DNA of 64,000 bases. Source: Globisporangium splendens (Eukaryota > Oomycota > Peronosporomycetes > Pythiales > Pythiaceae). Under the pieces are notes generated by a model. It was given only the letters and a program-made list of their open reading frames with translations. It was not told where the DNA came from and did not search any database. The stretch's first letter is position 1. Each line of letters begins with the position of its first letter. The position numbers were made by a program, and so were the translations under genes. Of the stretch, positions 42,308 through 52,235 are shown one piece after another. The stretch spans positions 496,001-560,000 of the forward strand of contig VFIW01000009.1 in NCBI GenBank assembly GCA_006386115.1. The letters run 5' to 3'.

Positions 42308-43847
42308 ATGGAGCCGCCCATGCACGTCTGCAAGCTCCAGGCGATGGACGCGCAGCACCTACCGGCGCAGTGGACGCCCGTGGACCAGGAGATCATCGAG
42401 GACCTGCTGCTCACGCCCTTCGACTTGGCGTCCTCGTCCCACCAATCGCCGCCGCCGTCGTCCGCCATGCCGGTGTTCCCGTCCATCGACGCCGTGCATC
42501 CGGTCCAGATGCCGTACGCTGCGCCGTATACGACGACGATGGCGCCACACCCGTCGCCTCTGCTTCAGCACGGACACGCGTGGCCACGAGGATCGCTCCA
42601 GAACACTGCCGCGGCGTACCCGAGCCTGCTGGGGCAACTCATCGGGAGCGACGAGACGCGCAAAGCCAAACACCGCGAGGTCCAGCGGAGGTTTATGGAG
42701 AGAAAGAAGGTAAAGAGTAGATATATGTATATAGATTGAGTAAGTGCATATGCTTCATGCTTTGCCTGCGTGCTTGTACGGATAGGAACAAATCAAGCGC
42801 ACGAAGCAGTTGGCGAGGCAGTTGGAGATGAAGTACGACATTTTGAAGCTCTCGTCCGAGAAAAAAGACCTCGAGACGGAGAACGACGCGCTGGAGACGA
42901 AGATAGTGAGCCACGGCGGCGGCGGTAACACGGCGGTGCTCTCGAGAGAGCAAGTGGAATTGATCCTCGAGGTGCGTTCGTCTCGTCCACTTTCTTTGTC
43001 AAAAAAAAGTACTTTGTGGGCTCATCACTGCCTAATGTGCATGCAACCGCAGGACCAACTCAAGAAAGTTAAAGAAAACTATGAGCCGATCACGGACGAC
43101 GAGTGGAGCGAGCTGCTCCGGAAAAACATCGATGACTACGAGATTACGACACGCGAGCCAAACTACGTGAGCACGGGCATCACGGTCATGGGCTGGTCGG
43201 ACCGCCGCAAACAGGAGAACTCGTCGCTCAAGTTCATCATGTCCAAGCAGTTTCCGCACTTGAATGCGGCCGAGTTTATGGACACGACGTTTTCGAAGCT
43301 GTGGCTCCAAAAGACCCACTCGAGTCTCTTCAACACCGTCGTCACCATCAAGGTACGTGCTCTCGGTGCATACAAAATCGTGTTCGTTGGTCGGCGTCTG
43401 ATGGTTTTATATCCTTTCGACAATTAGATTCAAATCCTGCAGCAAATTAATGACGACACGATCGTGATGCACCGCGCGTTCTTTAATCCGCAGACCAACG
43501 GCGTGGTCCACTCGATCGAGACGATGTGCCGCCTGCAGCACGGCCACGACTACATCGTGTTCCTGCGGAGCCCCGACCGCAATCCGATCCATCGCTGCGT
43601 CGCCGACAACTACGACTGGGTTTACATCTGGACGTCGCTCGTGTTCTCGCCGCTGCCAGCGCGCCATGGCAGCAGAAGTAGTAGTGCCAGCAAAGGCGGC
43701 TGCCTCTTTCGGTACGGCGGCATGCTGCGCGACTTTGCGGTGCCCGACATCAAGTACTGGCTCATGGAGATGCTATGGGTACTGCTGCGCTTCGAGAACG
43801 TCATGGCCGCGCCCGTGTTCTCTCTGCCGCATGCGGAAAGCACGTGA
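42308..43847 (+). CDS. Oomycete bZIP-like transcription factor, copy 1
   Basis: Four exons (42308-42709, 42786-42971, 43053-43352, 43428-43847; all introns phase 0) encode 435 residues. The N-terminal 115 residues are Pro/Ser-rich after the paralog-shared QWTPVDQEIIEDLLL. A basic region, RKAKHREVQRRFMERKK (about 119-135), leads into heptads QLARQLEMKYDILKLSSEKK, a leucine-zipper-like coil. His stands where bZIPs normally have the invariant DNA-contacting Asn. The last 240 residues form a conserved globular domain (STGITVMGWSDRR, MHRAFFNPQTNG, FSLPHAEST) shared with copy 2. Oomycete bZIPs with altered basic regions are known, and the family annotated as M96 mating-specific protein has a similar plan; assignment to it is tentative. 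Confidence 0.82.
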
Positions 43848-45100
43848 TGAAGAAAATAACGAAATCAAGCGAAAAACGAGATATCCTGGCTTCGTACTAG
43901 CTTTGGCAGGGGGCGGGGATATGGAGGTGGCTTGCAACGATCGTGAGGCATACATATATACACGCATATGTAAATTACTCGGCTGCAATGGTCTTCAAAG
44001 TGTGCTCACAGATGTATATAATTAAATCGAAAGGAATGCGTGCTCGACACATTCTTGTTGTCGCTTGAAGAAGGCAAACTGATCTGAGTATTTTTTCCAA
44101 GATCCCAGCTGATACGAGTATTTTTCTTTTCGAAAAAGCACATTGTTTCGGCTGCTCTCAGATCACAAACAATGTGGTTTTTATGTGATGATCGCAAGCA
44201 GGTACTTTTTGCACCAAACCGGCTTTCTCGGTGATTATGGACTACTCGCATTTTCAACCAATCCGAGTACTGCAAACAGCTAAATACAGTGTACACTCCC
44301 TTGTTTCACTTTATCGAAGGAATGGTGGCACCCCAAACACGACGTCAACAGAAGAGCCCTAGACGATTGCGTCAGGTGCACATCCGCTTGCACATTGCTT
44401 TTTGCACAAAGCATCCACAAAGTCGTCAAGGAGCCACATACACACATCGACCTGTGGTGCGTGTGTATGCATACATATGGTTCAAATTAGAAACCAGACG
44501 GAGACCTACACGATCTCGTCGCTGGCAGCTTTAGCCCCACCGATAGCTCTTGGCATCGCCTTTCGGAAAATGTTCCTCTCTGATAGCGTTTCCTCTAACC
44601 CACAATCCCTCACCATGCACCGTTTCTGCACGTCGACACAGGAAGATTGCAAAAGTAGCTGGTGTCTGCAGTGATAAGTCTGTGAGGGAGGGAGGAGCCT
44701 GGCTGCAACTCGCTCTGCAGTCAGCAATGCATAACTCATAACCGCTCAAAAAACATAATTGGTGGAAAGCTGCACAATGCAAGTTCTATTTGACTTTGAA
44801 CATCTTTCCCTTTAAAATAGTATATTCTCGCTAAAATGTATTCATGGCAGCTTACGACTATAGAGAACTTGTCTCATCAGCAGCAAATTGTTGCTGTCTG
44901 TCGGCAAGTCGACTCTCTACAAAGCCACACGAGCGACAGAGTGTCTGCCTGATTGTTTTCTTGCGCGTCTAAACAACCGCACAGCACCACAGTCCAAGGC
45001 ACCACCGAGTAGAGAGAACGCCACAGCTCCAGACAGTGGGCAACAGTTTGTCCCAGAACTCAACAACTCGCAATTGTCGACAACCATTTCACACAGCAAA
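43848..45100. other. Intergenic between bZIP-like paralogs
   Basis: 1.25 kb with only short, unfamiliar frames on both strands. It includes the 3' region of copy 1 and the promoter of copy 2. An open frame continues upstream of the copy 2 ATG to 44888, but lacks similarity to copy 1 and is probably untranslated. Confidence 0.45.
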
Positions 45101-46584
45101 ATGGACCCTCTGCGAGACGCGCAGCTGCAGTTCTTGCCGACGCACTGGACGCCGACGGACCAGGTGATCATGGAGGACCTGCTGCTGCATAATGACGACG
45201 ACGACGCCCCCGTCAAGCCTCTCTATATGCATACTGCCTGCGAGAGCGGCTCGGAGAGCGGCGGATCCGTGCGGCAGGCGTCGTCGTCGTCCTCGCACAC
45301 GGCGTCCTCGTCGTCATCGCCGTCGCCGTCGTCCTCGGGGGACTCGACGGTGTCGTCGCCCGCCGTCAGCAGCCACCAGATGAGAGCTGTAGCGAAGAAG
45401 GAGAAGGACGCGCGGCCCAGCAAAGTGTCGGACGAGGAGCGCCGCGCGCGCCATCGCGCCGTGCAGAAGCGCTTCGTGCAGCGCAAGAAGGTAAAAAGAG
45501 AGAAGCGCGCAAATGTGAGTGTACAATGCACTCTGCGTGGTGCTGATGCGTGTGGTATCGGTTTGTGTATTTATTTGAATAGGAAGCGATCAAGCAGACC
45601 AAGAAGCTCGCGGCGGAGCTGGAGCAGCAGTACCAGTTTTTGCAGATCTCGGCCGAGTCGCGCTCGCTGCAGAAGGAGAACGAGGTGCTGCAGGCGCAGC
45701 ACGCGGCCGTGCGCGCTTCGCCATCGCCACAAGGTGACCCCAGCAGCAGGTTGACGCCAGCCAGCGTCCATGCGATCCTAGCGGTACGTTGTGTGTGTGT
45801 GTTTATAACAAAGCACTTTGTTTAGGTTTCTCATCATTGTTGTGTGTGTCTATAGGACCAAATGGAGCTCGTGCGCGAGTTCTTTGAGCCCTTATCGTTA
45901 ACCGACTGGACGACGCACTTGCGGCAAAACCTGGACGAGTACGACGTGGCGGCGCAGGATCGGTCGTACCTGACGTCGGGGCTCACGGTCATGGGCTGGC
46001 ACGACCAGCGCAAGGTCGACGACGCGTCCGTCAAGTTCGTGCTCTCGAAGGAGTTCGTGAACGTGCGCGCTGTGGACCTGATGCACAAGACGTGGGCGCA
46101 GCTGAGCTCTCCGCAGACCCACGCGCAGTTCTTCAGCCCCGTGTTCACAGTCAAGGTGCAGATCCTCCAGGTCATCAACGACAACGCGCTCGTGATCCAC
46201 CGCGCGCTGTTCAATCCGCAGACTGGCGGCATCTCGCACGCCCTGGACCTGTTGTGCCGCGTGCAGCGCGGTCACGACTTCATCATCTTTGAGAGCGCGA
46301 TCGACCACAATGCTGTGCATGCGTGTCTAAGTGCGTCCCACAAGTGGACCAAGATGACGATCTCGCAGGTGTTTTCGCCTTCACCGAGCGCCCTGACGAA
46401 CCCAAGTAGCAATGGTATGGGCTGCACCTTCCGCCATGGCGGCTGGCTGCGCCATTTCGTCGCGTCAAACGTCAGGTACTGGTTCATGGAGATGTTTTTC
46501 ATGACGCTGCGGTACGAAAGCGCGATGGTCGCGCCAGTGTTCTGCCTCCCGCCGTCAGAAGAAGAGGAGGAGATATGTTTCTAA
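45101..46584 (+). CDS. Oomycete bZIP-like transcription factor, copy 2
   Basis: Tandem paralog of copy 1 with three exons (45101-45490, 45583-45783, 45856-46584), 439 residues. Shared blocks are HWTPTDQVIMEDLLL at the start, basic region RRARHRAVQKRFVQRKK (again His at the Asn position), and heptads LAAELEQQYQFLQISAESRS. The C-terminal domain has LTSGLTVMGWHDQRK, IHRALFNPQTGG and APVFCLPPSE. The third intron of copy 1 is absent here: VFTVKVQILQ is continuous. The region between residues 45 and 120 is an acidic then Ser-rich, probably activating or disordered, segment. Confidence 0.82.
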
Positions 46585-47551
46585 GACGAGATGCCTGCGC
46601 TTTGGTTTGTCATCGAGGCCAGAAACGAAGGAGATGAATCAAAGAGGCAAAAAGGAGTGGCGATGCACCAACGCGCACTCCACTTCGCGAATCGATCCGC
46701 CAGTCAGTAAAGAACCAGGACCAAGGCTCATACGTGATCAACACTGCTGCAGCCACAGTCGGATACTTATCCCGCAAGCAAGCTCGTCAGCAAAGGGATA
46801 ATGGGGTCTTCGCAGGACGGGGAGATCTCAGTCATTGATACAAAAGGTTGCAACTGGAGTCTCAGGAGTCGCACGTTCGGACAGCACACTACTGCACTCT
46901 TGTCGTTGGCGCTATTGAGAATTCGGACCTTTGCAGCGGCGCCGCCAGTCCGTGAAGGCATCGAACCAAATCGGGACTGAAAAATTGCCAGAATCGGAGG
47001 TTGACGAAGTTCTGCTGTGTTCATGGTCCCACGCTTGTTTTGCGTGTACACTACTTGGGATTTGCGTCAATCTGGTAAAGCGTTTTCGGCGAGAACACCT
47101 GAAAATGAAACTAAATCGATTTTCCACAAAAGACAAGACACTCGACACAATGCGCGCATGCGTGTCGACTGGTCCTCACCGCAACGATCTCGTGTGACTT
47201 TTCGTTTACGAATGCTTCAAAAGCATCGAGTTTGGTGAGCTCTGTGCTAAATTCGTGAGAAACGATGACGTTGGTGGAACATGGCACGACCAAGAAATCT
47301 CTTTATGCCTCTGCTTTTGACTCTCACGGGGACACAATTCCGTCTTCTTTTGAGAGACTTGTTCATCCATCTGTGCTCGAGGATGGCATCTAACCACCCT
47401 GAGGGTAAATTAAGATGAAGGTACGACTGCATCCACATTAATCCATAGGAGGCAGACTGCGAACAATTGCAGGTACGCACTCTTCAGCACTTCCAGTCGC
47501 CCACCTCACTCGCTCGAGCCCTTTGCTTCCTCCGTTTCTTCTCAAGCGCCA
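46585..47551. other. Intergenic, no gene seen
   Basis: Nearly 1 kb of AT-richer DNA with short frames on both strands; nothing recognisable. Confidence 0.45.
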
Positions 47552-48739
47552 ATGAGTTCAAGCTGTCCAGATACCTCGAGCCTGGGCTCGTGTGTTGACC
47601 TGTATCAGGCGTATGTTGCATTCGGTTGCACCTGCTTCACATGCACCGAGTCGAAACACGGGATTAGCTTTGATTGTTCCCACCCAGACTGCTCCGGTTG
47701 GTTGGATGTCGGCGCTGAAGCTGATTCTGCGACCGCGGGTCATTACGCTTGGATCGCAGTGGCCATCTTGGGTGCTTGCGTCTTCATGGTCGCCCTCCAG
47801 TGGCTATTCGTGCGACTCGGCATCATTCGGGTCCCCGTGAAAGAGGCGGACGGTAAAGAGGATGCATCTGAGCAAGGTTCCGCGAAGTGGAAAGCGATGC
47901 TTGACCAAGCTCGAAAGTCCATGCAGAGCCAGCCGTGCAAGTTCTTTATCGCCCCCGTTCTAGGAGATGACGGCACAACGACGCGCCGGTTCTGGGAATA
48001 CGTGTTCTCCGAGAACGAGCTGGCAAATACGTTTCGGTGTGCGTGCATGCCGAAGCCGCGAAAGGAGCTCCGCCACTTCTCGCTCCGGCTTTGAGCTCTC
48101 ATCTCGAGCTTTGCCGTTCTCATTGGGGTCGGGTTCATCTTTGTCACTCTCAGCTACGATTCCCTACCATGTATGAAAGAGGTGGCGCTCAATGTTTGCG
48201 CCACAGGAAGTACTTATGCATCATCCATCTCCAGCACCTCAGCTTGTGGATCGCTCGAACTGCAGCATCTGAGCCTCACACCATCGTCCGTTACCGCGAC
48301 GATCTTGAGTTTGCTCATCGGTTTCGTTCGCGACAAGTTCATCGGAGACATCAGTGGTGCCGGGATCAACTCCAGAGCCGACAAGATCTTGCACCTCGTG
48401 TGGTTTACAGCCACGATGGTCTTGGCGATCACTGCTGGCGTCAACTTTGCCGCTACTTCGACAGACGATCCCCAGAAGCCGGCATCGCTGCTCCTCACTA
48501 TCGTTGTTGGCGTCACAGTCAGCTCGTGGGTTCAAGAGGAAGTCGTCAAGATGGTCCGAAACCCGTGGTTTGACGTCATGCGCTACGTGGTTTACCGCAT
48601 TTGGAAGGCGAGATCTGCTCCAAAGCCAGCCAAAGTGGTGCAGCAAACCGGGGTCGTTGGCTCCATCGAGCTCGTGCAAGTCCAGCTCCAACAACCTGGG
48701 AACGCCAAAGAGATGGCGGACTTTGCTACTTCCAGATGA
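47552..48739 (+). pseudogene. Multi-pass membrane protein with in-frame stop
   Basis: One continuous frame of 395 sense positions interrupted by a single TGA at 48092-48094. The N-terminal part (180 residues) has a Cys-rich segment (CTCFTCTESKHG...CSHPDCSGW), a membrane helix near 70-92 (WIAVAILGACVFMVALQWLF) and a basic cytosol-like stretch. After the stop, the same frame gives helices SSFAVLIGVGFIFVTLSY, ATILSLLIGFV, WFTATMVLAITAGVNFAA and SLLLTIVVGVTVSSWV, then a charged tail. Perfect frame maintenance and helix content after the stop argue that the mutation is recent, or is a sequence error. No family is recognised. Confidence 0.6.
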
Positions 48740-49247
48740 TAGGGTGTTCAGATTTCCAAACCTTGATACAGTACGATGGTAGTCAGATACCCGTGGATAT
48801 CAATATCGCAATCAATCGCTAGGCACAGTCTTTCTGTGAACTACGAACAAAAAGTACCAGCTTCGGCGATCTCACAACAACGTCGGCAGCCGAGATTTTA
48901 AGTTTGGTATCTGCTGGCATGCGAGGCATCTCGTACGCTCATTAGTAGGCTCACCGATATTAGAACCTTTTCATCGACAAACCGATTTCAATTAAAGCAA
49001 GCATGCGAGACATCTCGCAGTGCGAACTAGAGAGTAAATTTCAGCCTGAATGGGAGGGATATTTTGATTTAGTATTACATCTAGATTGGACTACGGTATA
49101 AAGTATGGAGCACCGTCGTGAATCGCGGTGACTTCGACGGTCTGGGATGCATATGGACGGGGGTCGCGATGTCGGCAATCAGCCACTTCATCCGTCTCGA
49201 ATCCATGCGTGACAGAAGTTACATGGAGAGAGGGCTTGTTTGAGTGT
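48740..49247. other. Intergenic, no gene seen
   Basis: AT-rich flank of the membrane protein, without recognisable features. Confidence 0.4.
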
Positions 49248-49568
49248 CTAGACACTCCACTCTGGCACGATGGGACCGAGGTCTTTGATGTCCCAGTTCA
49301 AAAACTCCGAGACCGATGGCACAGCGTGGCCAACAACTGACACGACACTGCCGCAGAGATGGCCGAACATGAAATCTCCAGCTTTGATGGCAGAGGCGAA
49401 CATGGCTGTTTGATCTGGTGCTCTCTGGCTTAGATGCGACTTGGACGGAGTAGATTGGGGAATGAGCAGCAGAAGAGGAGTGCGAGAGCGCAGGAACGAG
49501 GGAGGGAAGAATGCAAAGTCCATCGTCCAAGTCGAAGCGGATAGCAGAGGAGTGGGAGAAAGTGGCAC
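49248..49568 (-). pseudogene. Repeated-family fragment R1
   Basis: A minus-strand frame ends with MFASAIKAGDFMFG, a short variable stretch, then SEFLNWDIKDLGPIVPEWSV. The block recurs at 51272-51532 (minus), 51917-52081 (plus) and, as a shorter piece, near 51093-51128. Upstream the frames differ by shifts but DNA similarity to R2 continues. Probably remnants of a small gene family; function unknown. Confidence 0.45.
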
Positions 49569-50675
49569 TGATCTGAATCACTTGAAATAGCGTCTGTGAA
49601 GTCGTCTGATCGTGATTTCTGCTAACGACATGGTCTCCGTCGTGGTACAGTGGTATCGGCAACTCATCGTTTGGACAGTGTGCATATTCCTCGCTTCCTG
49701 CGCGCCAAGTTGAAGCGCAATTCGACGTTTTCTAGGTGAGCGCACGGTGACCATCACCTGATTTGAGCTGCGAGTCTGGCTTAAGAATCCAGAAACTGAA
49801 ATTGGTCCTCACATAAATCCTACACGATACACGCAATCTGGTTGCCATTGACGGCCACGTGAACTGTATCCATCCTGATAAAACCAAATCCTACTCTGCC
49901 CATCCTGCAGGGCCAATCCGGACAGCAAGTTTCTATGCGCCAGAGTTGCATGTTAGTGACCGAAATGCGTCGTAATGTTCGGCGCACTGCCCTTACAAGC
50001 TCAACTCGATACGGACGAGCGTGCACCTTCCATCCACTCGTTCCCACCGAATTCAGCCTCGCTGCAATGGACTCACGTTGATTTCTTCCCCCTGTCTTCC
50101 GCGATGCCGCATGGCAATGGCGCACTTTCCGCACTCACATCGAAAGGTGACCCTTACGAATCACTCATTTTGCGTTCGCATCTGATATTTCTCGAAGGAA
50201 ACGGCACACAAATTGACAACAACGTTGGTACGCACGGTGGGAGGTTTGTGGCACAAAATCCGCTGAATATCCGAAGCTTGAGAATGGATCAGCGTCCTGC
50301 AACCTCATCCAACTCGCAGCATCGGATCCGAGCGTAACGACCAAGAGTATGCTATGTGGTTAGGCAACTAGCAACAGGTCCATGCGCATTTTTCTCAAAA
50401 TTGTAGTTTAATCCATGTAAGAACACGTTTCGTCATTTTCGTCGCACAACCTAGTCTTATTCAAGTCGCGGGCTGGCTTGATGTCAGTGGCATGCTAAAG
50501 AAGTGAGTGATTTCTACTGTCCGAATGGCATAAAGGCTCTGGTTTCGATCGTTTGAATATTCCGCGGCGAGTTTTGTGCAATCTTTTCTTGAATTACACC
50601 AAAGTTGACGATTACAACACTGCAATACACATTCGTGGGCAAGACACTGATTCTAATTAAGATGATACACTTCTG
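49569..50675. other. Intergenic, no gene seen
   Basis: Short frames only, including one of 120 codons at 49975-50337 without recognisable similarity. Confidence 0.4.
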
Positions 50676-50760
50676 GGCTACCACAGGCAAGAGGTTTGAC
50701 AGGAACGGTGATGAAGTTTCAACTTGAAACTTCAACACCGTTCGTGTCAAGGTGGTAGCC
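50676..50760. repeat. 85-bp hairpin
   Basis: GGCTACCAC at 50676-50684 pairs with GTGGTAGCC at 50752-50760. After a left-arm bulge of about nine bases, GACAGGAACGGTG and TGAAGTTTCAA pair with the right arm, leaving almost no loop. Total pairing is about 35 base pairs with few mismatches. It could be a foldback transposon relic or a small-RNA precursor. Confidence 0.65.
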
Positions 50761-51271
50761 AAGTGCGGGCTCGTAGAATCAAGTTGAGGGGGAGTGCTGC
50801 AGTTTGAGAGCATTCGGAGTTCGAGAACGTCCCAGCTGTTCCAGGTAAGCAACTTGCTAGCATGCATGTTTATACAAAAGCCTAGTCAAAAGGATCTGAA
50901 TAGGACAATTGTGTATTTGGCTCTGGGCTTTAAACTATATAAAGCTACGCTAGAAATGCCGTGGCGTGATAATGTAGGCAGAAAGACTCCCTGCCATTAG
51001 GCTACAGGTATCCGGACGCGCTCACGTTAACCGATGCGTAGCAAAACGATATAGGAAATGTGTCCTCTTTTCTTTATCCAGAGCGCGTCGTCGCTGGACT
51101 CGTGACGCTCCATTCTGGCACAATGGGACCCTTAAAACTTTGGCACAACGACTAGTAGCCCAGCTTTCGACAATTCAGCCCGTGCCTAAATGCTACTCCG
51201 AGCACTAGGCTGCGACGGAGCTCATGTTGAAAAAAGACAGCGTTTACTTTCTCGTAGCAGCTAAAATGCAA
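50761..51271. other. Intergenic with a short R4 fragment
   Basis: Mostly featureless. Bases 51093-51128 repeat CTCCATTCTGGCACAATGGG, the end of the R1/R2 family block, so a fourth, very short remnant is present. Confidence 0.35.
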
Positions 51272-51532
51272 CTATGTTTTTAAGTCGCGGCCATTTCTGC
51301 TTTGAGGAGGGAGTTGATTCGTGATCGCGAGGTTGTTGGTGCAATGCGACGATACTTCAGCCAAGTCCGTTGTTCTTGGGTGATCTGCCGAGCAGCTCCA
51401 TTCCGGTACAACTGGACCGAGGTCTTGGATGTCCCAGTTCAAAGACTTGGAGAATAACGGCAGCGAATAGCCAACGGTGGAGATGACGCTGCCGATTGCG
51501 ATGTCACCAGCTTCAATTGTGGACGCGAGCAT
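51272..51532 (-). CDS. Repeated-family member R2, hypothetical
   Basis: An open frame of 86 codons starting MLASTIEAGDIAIGSVIST, followed by SKSLNWDIQDLGPVVPEWS and a polar tail. It is the longest intact member of the R family. Initiation at the ATG at 51532 is plausible, but a longer protein with upstream frames (51762-51535) cannot be excluded. No signal peptide or domain is evident. Confidence 0.35.
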   Translation of the reverse strand: MLASTIEAGDIAIGSVISTVGYSLPLFSKSLNWDIQDLGPVVPEWSCSADHPRTTDLAEVSSHCTNNLAITNQLPPQSRNGRDLKT

Positions 51533-51916
51533 GCTCTTGATGGGATATTGGAGTACTTGGTTATCTTGGATGAAGTAAATTGAGGAGGGAGGGGGTGAAA
51601 TCGAACGAAGGAAGTAGAGAAGGAAAATGAGTTGGAGTCGATAGCGAGCTGAGAGCGGCCGCAGTGCCAGGACGTGGATAGCAAGAGCCGGTCGCCAAAA
51701 GGTGAATTCCTCGACAACTTACACAAGCGTCCAAGTCTGGTTTCTATGCCACACGGCTTCATAAACTACAGCACAGCGAAAAAAAAGCCACGAAACCACA
51801 AACTACAGTACTCAGGTACACGTAATTCTCCAAGACCAGCGGCTAAAGCTCCTTCTTGTGCTTATTCCCCAATCTGGTCGCTGTAAACAACAACCACCGC
51901 CAGCCCTGAGTCGTCC
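51533..51916. other. Region between R2 and R3
   Basis: Divergent flanks of two family members. No independent gene seen. Confidence 0.3.
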
Positions 51917-52081
51917 ATCATCGAAGCCGGAGACATCACAATTGGTCAGATCTGTGACAGTCGCCTCAGCCGTTGGCTTCTCCCAGTTGGCATCCGAGAC
52001 CTCGGACTCATTGCGGCAGACTGGAACGCCACAAACCCAACGACAATCGCTGAAAGAAAGGAGAGGTGTCACATTTCAACT
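51917..52081 (+). pseudogene. Repeated-family fragment R3
   Basis: Plus-strand frame IIEAGDITIGQICDSRLS...GIRDLGLIAADWNATNPTT aligns with R2 (TIEAGDIAIG, IQDLGPVVPEW, PRTTDLAE). No start codon is seen in frame and a stop lies just upstream near 51882, so this is a fragment. Confidence 0.4.
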
Positions 52082-52235
52082 GACCAAAACCAGACCTGAT
52101 CAGTAATCCTACATTGCTGGTTTTCAGCTTTCCCTTGCCGTTCACGAAACGGCATGCAGGTTGCGCGAAGGTTGCCCAAAGTCGCTTTGACCAGCAAGCC
52201 AACCACCAACAGAACTGACTCAACACGCACGCCAA

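Noticed and set aside
44006..44296. 96-codon minus-strand frame between the bZIP-like genes
   Set aside because: AT-rich, no domain, no similarity to either paralog.
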